Shown piece after piece: positions 7,765-16,400 of a stretch of DNA of 25,597 nucleotides. The position numbers and the translations under genes are program-made. The notes beneath the pieces are model-generated. The model saw nothing but the letters and a program-made list of their open reading frames with translations. It had not been told where the DNA came from and did no database searches. Every line of letters begins with the position of its first letter. Positions within the stretch are counted from its first letter, which is position 1. This stretch comes from JAAFJT01 sp043744275 (GTDB lineage Bacteria; Bacteroidota; Bacteroidia; Chitinophagales; Saprospiraceae), in NCBI GenBank assembly GCA_043744275.1, contig JAYTUY010000095.1, forward strand, positions 1 to 25,597, in the 5' to 3' direction.

Positions 7765-8652
7765 ATGAATCATTCAAATACTACACCCCCTCAGTATAAT
7801 CATGCTGCAAACAGATATTTATGTATCGGTCATTGCTGCCATGATTTGTTGAATGGGAAAAACATATTAGGCGGCTGCTCGTCATATTCAAGTTTGGTTG
7901 CCCGTCAATTGGGTATGAATACGGCTGTTTTAACAAGTGTCGGCGACGATTTTGAATTTTTTGATACGTTCAAATCAAAAGGCATTCAGTTTTTTAATAA
8001 AAAAGCTTTGAAGACCACCGTTTTTGAAAACATCTATCAAGGCACTCATCGCACTCAATATATACATGCCCGCGCTGAAACGCTTTTTGCAGAAGATGTG
8101 CCGACCGAGTGGCGGAATGCAGACATTGTCCAAATCGGTTTGATTGCAGATGAAGCAGACTTTGGTATTTTCAAAGCCTTTCCAAAAGATGTTTTAATTG
8201 GTGCTACTATTCAAGGTTGGTTGCGCCAATGGGATAAAAATGGTAAAATTTCCCCCAAAGCGATGGATTGGTCGCAACTCGCTAACGCTGATGTGGTGAT
8301 TATGAGTGATGCGGATATACACGGTTTTGAAGAGGCTATCCCCTTAATTGCTTCATATGTCAAGGTTTTGGTCATGACGCAAGGGGCTGATGGGGCAGTT
8401 GTTTTTTATCAAAATGAACAACATCATTTCCCATCATATCCCGTCAAAGAAGTGGATTCAACAGGTGCTGGCGATGTTTTTACCGCTGCTTTCCTTGTAA
8501 AATATGCTCAAACTAAGGATATTGCTTTGGCTACTGGCTATGCTCATTCAGCAGCATCTTTTGTAGTTGAAGGCGTAGGTATCAATAATTTGGCGACTCT
8601 TGAACAAATTGAAGAACGATTTAGTAATTACGAATATTTAATTAGGAATTAG
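7765..8652 (+). CDS. PfkB/ribokinase-family sugar or polyol kinase
   Basis: A 295-residue protein of the PfkB family. The N-terminal glycine motif is LGGCSSYSSLVARQLG (about residues 39-54), and the C-terminal signature is VDSTGAGDVFTAAF (about 230-243), with the catalytic Asp of GAGD and the anion hole. VLVMTQGADGAVVF matches the strand before the active site. The opening RYLCIGHCCHDLL followed by LGG resembles myo-inositol kinase-type PfkB proteins, but the substrate is not settled. It phosphorylates a hydroxyl group using ATP in the cytoplasm. The ATG at 7765 is the only one before the first domain strand. The iterated motif at 7786-7796 encodes Pro-Gln-Tyr in the variable tail before the domain. 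The last codons Ile-Arg-Asn-stop are made from the AATTAGG heptad array that follows. Confidence 0.85.
   Translation: MNHSNTTPPQYNHAANRYLCIGHCCHDLLNGKNILGGCSSYSSLVARQLGMNTAVLTSVGDDFEFFDTFKSKGIQFFNKKALKTTVFENIYQGTHRTQYIHARAETLFAEDVPTEWRNADIVQIGLIADEADFGIFKAFPKDVLIGATIQGWLRQWDKNGKISPKAMDWSQLANADVVIMSDADIHGFEEAIPLIASYVKVLVMTQGADGAVVFYQNEQHHFPSYPVKEVDSTGAGDVFTAAFLVKYAQTKDIALATGYAHSAASFVVEGVGINNLATLEQIEERFSNYEYLIRN
7786..7796 (-). repeat. iterated motif copy 6
   Basis: C-run of 5. In the N-terminal tail of the PfkB kinase, read as Pro-Gln-Tyr, the only copy in this frame. Confidence 0.9.
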
Positions 8653-8818
8653 GAATTAGGAATTAGCAATTAAAAATTACGAATTAGGAATTAGGAATTA
8701 GGAATTACACCCCCTCAGTATTTTGAGGTGATTCTCATTTGTAATTTGTAATTTAAAATTCCTAATTCCTAATTCCTAATTCCTAATTCCTAATTCCTAA
8801 TTTAAAACTCCTAATTAA
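8641..8818. repeat. heptad arrays forming a large inverted repeat
   Basis: The left arm (about 8641-8706) is built of GGAATTA heptads with a degenerate middle. The right arm (about 8741-8818) is built of the complementary TCCTAAT heptads (six consecutive units around 8759-8800). The arms can pair into a long AT-rich hairpin with the iterated motif copy at 8710-8720 in the loop. The array overlaps the stop codon of the PfkB gene and ends just before the DedA start. It may terminate or protect the upstream mRNA. Confidence 0.85.
8710..8720 (-). repeat. iterated motif copy 7 (intergenic)
   Basis: C-run of 5. Lies in the loop of the heptad hairpin. Its CCTCA can also pair with TGAGG six bases further on. 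Confidence 0.9.
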
Positions 8819-8823
8819 ATAAA

Positions 8824-9480
8824 ATGCACGATTTCATAGATTTCTTCCTTCATCTCGACAAACACGTTGAGAATTTTTTTATCAACTATAAGACACTTTC
8901 TTACTTTATTATCTGCTTGATTTTGTTTTGCGAAACGGGCTTGGTATTCACTCCATTTTTACCGGGCGATTCCTTGCTTTTTGCTGTTGGTGCAACGATT
9001 GCTAAAATTGGTATTTTGCAAGTGGAAATAGCCATTCCATTGATGTTTTTATCCGTCATTATAGGCGATAATGTCAATTATTTTATGGGTAAAAAGATTG
9101 GTAAACGGCTATTTCATACTCAGAATCCGATTCTCCAAAAGATTCTGAAACCTGAATACCTCGTTAAAACAGAGGCATTTTATCAGAAATATGGTGGTCA
9201 GACGGTCATTATGGCGCGTTTCATGCCGTTTGTACGGACTTTTGCACCATTTGTAGCGGGCGTAGGTGCAATGGATTATAAAAAATATATCGGCTATTGC
9301 ATCGGCGGTGGCATTTTATGGGTCACTTCTTTGACTCTATTGGGTTTCTATTTCGGTAAGTTGGAATTTGTCAGTAAGAATTTTGAAATAGTTATTTTGG
9401 GAATCATTTTTATTTCCATTTTACCGGGTATTGCTTCATTTTTGATTGAAAAATATAAGACGAATAAAATTAGGAATTAG
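8824..9480 (+). CDS. DedA-family inner-membrane protein
   Basis: A 218-residue membrane protein with family landmarks: FCETGLVFTPFLPGDSLLF (about residues 39-57), GDNVNYFMGKKIGKRLF (about 81-97), the RFMPFVRTFAPFVAGVGAMDY block (about 136-156) with the conserved Arg and Pro residues, then a Gly-rich membrane helix. DedA proteins are proton-dependent lipid transporters or flippases that keep the envelope healthy; some recycle undecaprenyl phosphate. The substrate cannot be assigned here. The length is typical. The C-terminus (KIRN, stop) runs directly into the next heptad array, as in the kinase gene upstream. The start at 8824 immediately follows the right arm of the upstream hairpin, so translation could be affected by that structure. 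Confidence 0.92.
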   Translation: MHDFIDFFLHLDKHVENFFINYKTLSYFIICLILFCETGLVFTPFLPGDSLLFAVGATIAKIGILQVEIAIPLMFLSVIIGDNVNYFMGKKIGKRLFHTQNPILQKILKPEYLVKTEAFYQKYGGQTVIMARFMPFVRTFAPFVAGVGAMDYKKYIGYCIGGGILWVTSLTLLGFYFGKLEFVSKNFEIVILGIIFISILPGIASFLIEKYKTNKIRN

Positions 9481-9579
9481 GAGTTAGGAATTAGGAGTTT
9501 GGAATTAGGAGTTTGGAATTAAGAGTTTGGAATTTGGAATTTGGAGTTTGGAATTTGGAATTTGGAACATGGAATTAGA
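9468..9579 (+). repeat. degenerate heptad tandem array, about 16 units
   Basis: Consecutive 7-base units from 9468: AATTAGG variants at first (AATTAGG, AGTTAGG), shifting to AGTTTGG and AATTTGG, then AACATGG and AATTAGA. The array spans the stop codon of the DedA gene and ends ten bases before the helicase ATG at 9589. Unlike the array at 8641-8818 it has no inverted partner, so it is not a hairpin. Confidence 0.88.
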
Positions 9580-9588
9580 AATTTAGAA

Positions 9589-10920
9589 ATGGAATTTAAA
9601 GAAAATATACCTCAAATACTTACTAATTTGGGCATTGATGCCTTGAATAAAATGCAAGAAGCTTCTTTTGAAACGATTCAAAAGGAGAAAGATGTGCTTT
9701 TATTGGCGCCCACAGGCTCGGGCAAAACATTGGGGTTTTTACTCCCAATTTTGATGCAATTAGATGCTGAAAAAATGGGCGTTCAATGCCTCATTCTAAC
9801 GCCTTCACGTGAGTTAGCCCTTCAAATTGAACTGGTTTGGAAGAAAATGGGTACGCCATTTAAAGTGAATACTTGTTATGGAGGGCATGATATGTCGGTT
9901 GAAATCAATAATTTAAGCTCGCCGCCAGCTTTGTTGATTGGTACGCCAGGGAGAATTTTAGACCATATAACGCGCCATTCGTTTAGGTTGAATCATATCA
10001 AAACTTTGATTTTAGATGAGTTTGATAAGTCATTGTCATTGGGTTTTCATGAGCAAATGGCTTATATCGTTCGGCAGTTGCCGCCTTTGGATAAACGGGT
10101 TTTGGTATCAGCAACGTCTAAAATTGTCATTCCAGATTTTACAGGTATTTTGAAGCCAAAAGTCTTAGATTTTACTTCAAAAGAGGAAAATACTGAGGGG
10201 GGGCTATCCATCAAAACCATTATTTCAGAATCGAAAGATAAGGTGGATAGGCTGTTTGAATTGCTTTGCTATTTAGGTTCTGAATCAACACTTATTTTCT
10301 GTAATCATCGAGAAGCCGCTGAAAGAACTTGCGAAATGCTGAATGAGAAAGGCATCGAAGCAGCCTATTTTCATGGCGGAATGGAGCAAACTGATAGAGA
10401 AAAAACATTGCTTCAATTTCGAAATGGCAGCATTGTTTTCTTAGTGGCTTCGGATTTGGCAGCAAGGGGTTTGGATATTCCTGAAGTTAAAAACGTTATT
10501 CACTATCATTTGCCCTTGAAAAATGAAGATTTCGTCCATCGCAACGGGCGGACTGCGCGGATGAATGCGGAAGGGACTGCCTATATTATTCTTCATCGTG
10601 ATGAGCCACTACCCTCTTTCATCACCAAAGCCCCGCCGATTATGGGCATTCCGAAAAATAGTTCGCTGCCAGTATCTTCTGAATGGGTGACGCTTTATAT
10701 CAGCGGTGGTAAAAAAGATAAATTGAGCAAAATGGACATCGTTGGTTTTCTCTCAAAAAAAGGCAATTTGGAAAAAGATGATTTGGGCTTGATAACTGTT
10801 ATGGATTTCATGTCGTTTGCAGCTGTTAAAAAGGCAAAAGCCGCTGCCCTTTTCAAATTGATTCAAGATGAAAAAATGAAAGGGAAAAAGTATAAAATTA
10901 GTTATGCAGCGATTAAATAA
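9589..10920 (+). CDS. DEAD-box RNA helicase with DbpA-like RNA-binding domain
   Basis: The ATG at 9589 gives 443 residues; an upstream TTG in frame (9541) would only translate the heptad array and is rejected. Helicase motifs in order: Q-motif region at 1-30, motif I APTGSGKT (40-47), PSRELALQ (71-78), GTPGR (117-121), motif II DEFD (142-145, not the canonical DEAD), SAT (173-175), LIFCNHR (234-240), SDLAARGLDIP (287-297) and HRNGRTAR (316-323). The C-terminal part (about 370-443: WVTLYISGGKKDKLSKMDIV to GKKYKISYAAIK) resembles the DbpA RNA-binding domain, which in DbpA recognises 23S rRNA, so a ribosome-assembly role is inferred. An iterated motif with seven G at 10191-10203 encodes Thr-Glu-Gly-Gly in the linker between the two RecA-like domains. 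Confidence 0.88.
   Translation: MEFKENIPQILTNLGIDALNKMQEASFETIQKEKDVLLLAPTGSGKTLGFLLPILMQLDAEKMGVQCLILTPSRELALQIELVWKKMGTPFKVNTCYGGHDMSVEINNLSSPPALLIGTPGRILDHITRHSFRLNHIKTLILDEFDKSLSLGFHEQMAYIVRQLPPLDKRVLVSATSKIVIPDFTGILKPKVLDFTSKEENTEGGLSIKTIISESKDKVDRLFELLCYLGSESTLIFCNHREAAERTCEMLNEKGIEAAYFHGGMEQTDREKTLLQFRNGSIVFLVASDLAARGLDIPEVKNVIHYHLPLKNEDFVHRNGRTARMNAEGTAYIILHRDEPLPSFITKAPPIMGIPKNSSLPVSSEWVTLYISGGKKDKLSKMDIVGFLSKKGNLEKDDLGLITVMDFMSFAAVKKAKAAALFKLIQDEKMKGKKYKISYAAIK
10191..10203 (+). repeat. iterated motif copy 8 (G-run of 7)
   Basis: TACTGAGGGGGGG in the helicase gene, read as Thr-Glu-Gly-Gly. One of the two longest G-runs. Confidence 0.9.
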
Positions 10921-10963
10921 ACATTTAAGTATGTAACTCAAGACAAATAAAGGGTATTTTTTT

Positions 10964-11040
10964 TAACACATAGGAACATAGAACACATAGTTTTCTTTGT
11001 TTACACATAAAAACTATGTGTTCTATGTGCCTATGTGTTT
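10964..11040. repeat. long ACACATAG-type inverted repeat
   Basis: Left arm about 10964-10994 (AACACATAGGAACATAG then AACACATAGTTTT) pairs with the right arm about 11009-11040 (AAAACTATGTGTTC then TATGTGCCTATGTGTTT) over about 30 bases with a mismatch, around a 14-base AT-rich loop. It sits between the helicase and trmB genes. It is probably a terminator or an interspersed palindromic element. Confidence 0.88.
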
Positions 11041-11091
11041 CAAAAAAAATATCGTTTCACTGTGCTTTTATAGAATAAAAACTATTTTTTT

Positions 11092-11772
11092 ATGCGTGAT
11101 AAATTAAAAAAATTCTCCGAGTTACTCACTTTCCATAATGTATTTGAGAATCCAGATTCTTCAAAACCACAATTATTGGGCATCAATGGAGAGCCTGTAG
11201 AGATGAAAGGTCTATGGAATAGCCATCATTTCAAAAATAACAATCCGATTACTTTAGAATTAGCATGTGGGCGGGGCGAATATGCCGTTGCGCTCGGTCG
11301 GATGTTTCCTCAACGCAATTTTATAGGCGTAGACATCAAAGGTGCTCGCATACATCAAGGCGCAAAGGCGGCAATTAATGAGGGGTTGCACAACGTGGCT
11401 TTCCTTCGCACGCGCATTGAGCAGATAGAAATGTTCTTCGATAAAAATGAAATTGCTGAGATTTGGATAACCTTCCCCGACCCTTTCCTAAGAGAAGCTA
11501 AAGCCAATCGTCGCCTTACTTCTCCTGAGTTTTTACAACGCTATCGCTCTTTTTTACAGAAAGAAGGGATTGTACATTTGAAAACAGATTCGCCTGATTT
11601 ATATGATTTTACCTTGAAAACTATTGCAAATACTGAGGGGTGTGAATCGCTTTTTAACGACCGTGATATCCATGCTAAACCTTTGATAATGAATGAGTTA
11701 TCAGTCACGACTCACTATGAAAAGATGAATATTGCGAAGAGCACGATTAAGTATATTCGGTTTAGTGTGTAG
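11092..11772 (+). CDS. trmB: tRNA (guanine-N7-)-methyltransferase
   Basis: A 226-residue class I SAM methyltransferase matching TrmB, which makes m7G at position 46 of tRNA. Visible features: the SAM motif LELACGRGEYAVALGRMFP (about residues 55-73), FIGVDIKGARIHQGAKAA (about 77-94), the TrmB signature IWITFPDPFLREAKANRRLTS (about 124-144, with the PDP and RRLTSPEFL core) and VHLKTDSPDLYDFT (about 160-173). The length is usual for the family. It stands alone, preceded by the long hairpin at 10964-11040. The iterated motif at 11631-11640 encodes Thr-Glu-Gly of ANTEGCES, and a one-mismatch copy at 11376-11385 encodes Asn-Glu-Gly. The C-terminus ends just before an inverted repeat shared with the convergent metallopeptidase gene. 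Confidence 0.92.
   Translation: MRDKLKKFSELLTFHNVFENPDSSKPQLLGINGEPVEMKGLWNSHHFKNNNPITLELACGRGEYAVALGRMFPQRNFIGVDIKGARIHQGAKAAINEGLHNVAFLRTRIEQIEMFFDKNEIAEIWITFPDPFLREAKANRRLTSPEFLQRYRSFLQKEGIVHLKTDSPDLYDFTLKTIANTEGCESLFNDRDIHAKPLIMNELSVTTHYEKMNIAKSTIKYIRFSV
11631..11640 (+). repeat. iterated motif copy 9
   Basis: G-run of 4. In trmB, read as Thr-Glu-Gly. Confidence 0.9.
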
Positions 11773-11836
11773 TGTGTAGTTTTTAGTGTGTAGTTGTCAA
11801 TTCTAAAAACCAAACACTATACACTATATACTAAAA
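11762..11836. terminator. TAGTGTG-type inverted repeat between convergent genes
   Basis: Repeated AGTGTGTAG units (about 11763-11793) face ACACTATACACTATATAC units (about 11814-11831), with TTTTTAG and CTAAAAAC in between also complementary. The structure covers the end of trmB and reaches the stop codon of the convergent metallopeptidase gene. A terminator role for both genes is inferred; pairing is imperfect. Confidence 0.6.
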
Positions 11837-13060
11837 TCCAATACGCGATTGCCTCAAATGCGTTTGAGCATCAAAAAGCGGCGTTGGACAGACCTGTTTC
11901 GCCTTTCGATTGCTCTCTGGCACTTCAAATTCATAGACCAAAACAGTCACGGCATACCCCTCAGTATATGGCGCATTTTTGATGGCATTTGGCAATTTAT
12001 TAAAGCCCTGATTGAGCCAAGCCGATGCTTCCGATTTTGACACTTTTTGTTTAGAACCGCCAAATGGTTCATTGGTGACGATAAATACAAACAGCCTGAA
12101 ATAGCCTTTATTGGGCATAATAAAAGACGAAATATAACTCATAATGCCGCTAAAAGCCTCTTGTTTCGGATAGTCGAGCCAACGGGTGCCATCGTTCCGA
12201 ATCGTTGCATCTTTTGAGTTGTATTGTTCAAGTTGAGTCACGAGCGCAAAGCCATTGGGCACATAAAAATAGCTGCGCTGATTGTAGCCTTTATTATCCA
12301 AATTGCTCCTCAATTTATTATCTACATCACCTAATAATTTTGCATTATTGAAAGAACTTGATGGTATTTCAAACCGAGAATAGCAAGATGGCGGCGGAAA
12401 TGGAAAGTTCGGCATTGCCAGCCCACTTGTATTGGTTTTATTATCATTGTCCCATGGCAGGCTGTTGTCATTGCTATTAATTTCTATTGAAATATTGGCT
12501 TTATTGTAACCGATATACACGTTATTATCTCGATCTTTAGTAAGAATATTATAAGAAGAAGGCATTTTATTGAGAAAACCAAGGATTTGTAGTTGAGCAA
12601 ATCCTTTTTTAGATAAAATAAAACCCATGAAAATATCCGCTTCTGCTTCTTCAATCTTCCGCCTATTTTCATCAAAAGTATGCCCGTTGGCATGATGTCC
12701 AATTTCATGAGCCAATGCTCCATATATTTCAATCGAGCTGGCTTTTTCAATAAAATCTAAGCTGTATAATAGGTAGCGTTTTCCTTTATCCATTACAGCC
12801 GATACATTTTCGACATTGGATTGTACGATTTCAAAATTGCTTTCCGCTTCACCCAATTGTCTGATTTCTTTCACAATTTGAGTCACTTTCTCACTCTCTT
12901 GAAAGCGATAAAGTTCAGCATCCATCATTTTGCCTGAATAGACACAGCGTTTTTGAGCATCAATATTTAAAAGCTCTTGGGCAAAAGACATTGATGTTGT
13001 GGAAAGGAGGACACATAATATTTTGAATATTTTCGATGACATGTGCAGTTGTTTAATCAT
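11831..13060 (-). CDS. secreted HExxH zinc metallopeptidase-like protein
   Basis: A 409-residue protein with a signal peptide ending at SMSFAQ (residue 28). The ATG at 13042 (Met7) is an equally good start. The enzyme core is ALAHEIGHHANGH with His118-Glu119-x-x-His122, followed by EEAEADIFMG, where Glu138 or nearby fits the third zinc ligand of the gluzincin type (ExxxD); this resembles M48-like peptidases. There is no membrane segment after the signal, so the protein is periplasmic or exported. The C-terminal half (about 200-409) matches no family I recognise and lacks a type IX sorting domain. Substrate unknown. An iterated motif at 11958-11967 encodes Thr-Glu-Gly of PYTEGYAV near the C-terminus. 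A possible promoter box lies 20 bases upstream. Confidence 0.75.
   Translation of the reverse strand: MIKQLHMSSKIFKILCVLLSTTSMSFAQELLNIDAQKRCVYSGKMMDAELYRFQESEKVTQIVKEIRQLGEAESNFEIVQSNVENVSAVMDKGKRYLLYSLDFIEKASSIEIYGALAHEIGHHANGHTFDENRRKIEEAEADIFMGFILSKKGFAQLQILGFLNKMPSSYNILTKDRDNNVYIGYNKANISIEINSNDNSLPWDNDNKTNTSGLAMPNFPFPPPSCYSRFEIPSSSFNNAKLLGDVDNKLRSNLDNKGYNQRSYFYVPNGFALVTQLEQYNSKDATIRNDGTRWLDYPKQEAFSGIMSYISSFIMPNKGYFRLFVFIVTNEPFGGSKQKVSKSEASAWLNQGFNKLPNAIKNAPYTEGYAVTVLVYEFEVPESNRKAKQVCPTPLFDAQTHLRQSRIGF
11958..11967 (-). repeat. iterated motif copy 10
   Basis: C-run of 4 on plus. In the metallopeptidase gene (minus), read as Thr-Glu-Gly. Confidence 0.9.
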
Positions 13061-13080
13061 GATTGTTTTTTTGAATAAGA

Positions 13081-13088
13081 CAAATTTA
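13081..13088 (-). promoter_or_regulatory. possible -7 box TAAATTTG (minus)
   Basis: Matches TAnnTTTG, 20 bases before the metallopeptidase start. A TTTG lies at 13102-13105 on the minus strand, somewhat closer than the usual -33 spacing. Confidence 0.45.
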
Positions 13089-13314
13089 GGTAAATTTATA
13101 ACAAAAAATATGTGTAAAATAATTATAAAGTGAAAAATACCCTATCCATTTATAATTTGTTAAAGTTGCCTTTTAACAGCGAATTCGATTTTAAAATATT
13201 TTAAATTCAAATATTTCTTTGTAAATTGCGGTGTGTAAATGATTAACCAATGTTGAATTTAACGCAACTTCTAAGGCGTTACAAATGATTCCGATAAAAG
13301 ATATGTTAGAGGTG

Positions 13315-13326
13315 CCCCCCTCAGTA
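13315..13326 (-). repeat. iterated motif copy 11 (intergenic, G-run of 6)
   Basis: CCCCCCTCAGTA on plus, about 90 bases upstream of the adhesin start. Confidence 0.9.
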
Positions 13327-13414
13327 TAAAAGCATAATTAACTGATTTAACTTACTAATTTAATTCATCAAAGCCGCATATAACCAATGAATGCGGTATC
13401 AAATCTCCCTGATC

Positions 13415-16400
13415 ATGAAAATTTTGACAAAAACTATGAGTCGCTTAGTGCGCGTTACTTTTTTCTTTTTTGCATGTCTTCTTTTTCAACCCCTTTTTGC
13501 TCAATCTATCTGGAATGCCGATGCCGTGAATGGCACATTGGATTGGAACACTGCCACTAACTGGATCAATGGCGTACCCGCAGCGGGCAAAACAGTGGTG
13601 ATTAATAAATGCACCAATTGCCCTACTATTTCAACAAATGGCAACCAATCCGCTTATATTCAAATCAATGACGGCGGTCAGTTGACAATCAACAGTGGCG
13701 GTGGTTTAACTATCCAGACCCCAACAGGTTCAGGCTTAAAAACATATATTAATTCAGTCGTAACAATCAATGCAGGCGGTAGCATGACTGTGCAAGGCTT
13801 TACGAATGAAGGTCTGGCTATTGGTGGTACTTTCAAAAACACTGGTAATTTGAGTGTCAATGGCAGTCATACAGGCATTGCCGTAGCATCGGATGCATCT
13901 ATCACAAATAATATTGGCGGCAATATTAACATCACGAGTACTACATTGGATTTTGGTTTGACCAATTCTGGAACTGTTTTGAACAATGGTAATATCTCAA
14001 TCGATAATTCAAAAATTGATGGTGTTAGTCAACAAAACGGCACTTTTATTAATAGTAAAACAGGTACTTTGAATATCACTAAAACTGGAGTAAACGCTGT
14101 GTTTTCGCAGTCTAATTTCATCAATAATGGTGCTTTGAATATTGATAATAGTTCAAAAGGGATTTATGTCATCTTCGGTACTTTTAATAACAATGCTGGC
14201 AGTAAATTGAGCATAAAAGGCTCTACTTTGAAAGAAGGTATTTACGTAGGACAAGCAGTTTTCAATAATTCAGGTGACTTGACAGTGGATAGCTCACAAT
14301 TTTTAAGCTTAGAAGTGAGTGACTCTGCTACTTTTAATAACAAAGGCAAATTATTACTTACAACTAAAGGTGACATCAGTATTTTGACAGTTGGTAGGTC
14401 GAGTTTTAATAATTTTCCTTGTGCATATATACAAAGCAATGCTCAAATTGTGAATTATGCGAGTTTTAAAAACAGCGGTTATATCAAAGAGGAATCAAGC
14501 GGAACGAGTATGATTTCTTTCAACGATGGCACAATCTACAATTTGAACGGCGGTAATTTTAATGTAACAAGTGGCACTCAGCCTTCAAAAACGTTGACGA
14601 ATATATGGACAGGTTGCTCGGGTACTGCTTGGGAAAATCCTCAGAATTGGGCATCGAATATTGTTCCTATAGCTGTTGGAAATACATTGCCTGCCGTTGT
14701 TATTCCTGATGTGGCAAAAACATCTGGCAACACACCTGTTCTCAATAGTGAGGCTCGGGTGAGTCAAATTGATATTCAAGCCAATGCGGCTTTGACGATT
14801 GGTACTAAAGGTAATTTGACTATTACGGCATTTTTAACGACTCCTGAACCTTTGAATTTGAATAAGGCATCGAGCCTAAGCATTCAAGAAGGTGGTAAAC
14901 TCAATGCTTTCAAAATTAATAATAATGAAGGGCTAATTTCAAATTTAGGCACCATTAAAATTACAGGCTCAGGCATACTGAGTGGTATTGAAAATAATAA
15001 TGGTACATTAAACAACAGCGGCATTATTAACAATAGCCGATTGACCAATAATGGCGATGCTTTAAACTTAGGGCAAATTACGAACAGTGAGTTTATTGTC
15101 AATAATCGGTCGTTTTCCAATAGTGGGCTTTTAACGGCTGGTAGCGGCATTGCGCTTCAAAATTATGGCACTTTTATCAATTATACTGAGGGGGTCATCA
15201 ATATCAGCAATGTTGAAAAAGGGATTCAATCCGATAATATTTTTAACAATTTAGGTCGTATTAATATTGATGGCACTTCGAATGTCGGCATTGTGCTTTT
15301 CGCAGGAACATTTACTAATGCCAAAGGAGCGATTGTCAATATATCGCGTACGCAAATGCAAAGTTTCCTTTCATTTGGCAATATCGTTAACAGCGGTGCG
15401 CTCAATATTTTTGATACTCAAAATAGTGGTTTAGTCGTTTCAGGTACTTTTAGCAATAAATCAACGGGCACTATTAATCATACAAATATTAGCAATGGTA
15501 TGGTGGTATTTGGAAATTTTAGCAATGAAGGTAAGGTCAAAATAGATAAATCTAACACAAGAGGTCTTGAAACGGGCATTAGTGGCACGATTACCAACGA
15601 AACCACGGGCAGTATTGATATTAGTCAATCCCGTACTGAGGGGTTAGCTATTTTAGCAAATTTAATGAATAAAGGAGCTATCAAAATTTTGAGTGCAGGA
15701 ACTATTGGATTCATTAATTCAGGTACAAGTGTGAATGATATTGGCGGCACAATTGATATCAATAATGCAGGCACTAATGGTTTGACTAATAATGCATCCC
15801 TTAAAAATAATGGTATTTTAACAGTCAATAATGCTGCTATTCAAGGCATTGTCAATCAAAGTGGTTCTTTGGATAACAGTGGTTCAGGTAAAATCATTTC
15901 TTCTGGTGCAGGTTTAAATGGTTTGATTAATCGCTCTATTGTTAATAATTTAGGTTCAATAACAGTAGAAAGTAGTGGTTTAAATGCCCTTTTCAATGAT
16001 TCAACAAGTGTGTTTAACAACCAATCATGTGGCGAAGTGACTTTGAAAGCTCGTTTTAGAAATACAGGCATTTTTAACAATGAAGCTCTATTGCGCTTGG
16101 CTTCAGATGATACGCCGAGCAATCCAGGTACATTTATCAATACAGGCATCATCGAAGACCCTAACAACTCTTTCGAGATTGTCCGCTACACCAATAATGC
16201 TTTGAGAGTGCGCCCTATTGCTGGAAATGTCGGCGCAGCCATTGCCAATGCACTTGAAGTGACGAGCAATACATTCACTCAAATTGGAACAACTTGGTTC
16301 ACCAATGCCAGCTTGACAGACACAGCGGGTACTTATAACCGCAGTCAAAATACATTTACTTCAAAATTGAATGGCGGTTCTTACAAGTTTTATTTTACTG

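Larger units (their letters stand above)
13061..13390. other. 330-base divergent intergenic region
   Basis: Separates the minus-strand metallopeptidase from the plus-strand adhesin, so it must hold both promoters. It carries a good -7 box for the minus gene (13081-13088), AT-rich sequence up to about 13260 and an iterated motif copy at 13315-13326. No ORF, RNA gene or clear hairpin was seen. Confidence 0.6.

Noticed and set aside
8641..8818. CRISPR array
   Set aside because: Units are seven bases, contiguous and without spacers; there are no cas genes.
9541..9588. N-terminal extension of the helicase from a TTG codon
   Set aside because: It only translates the heptad repeat array; the ATG at 9589 begins the conserved region.
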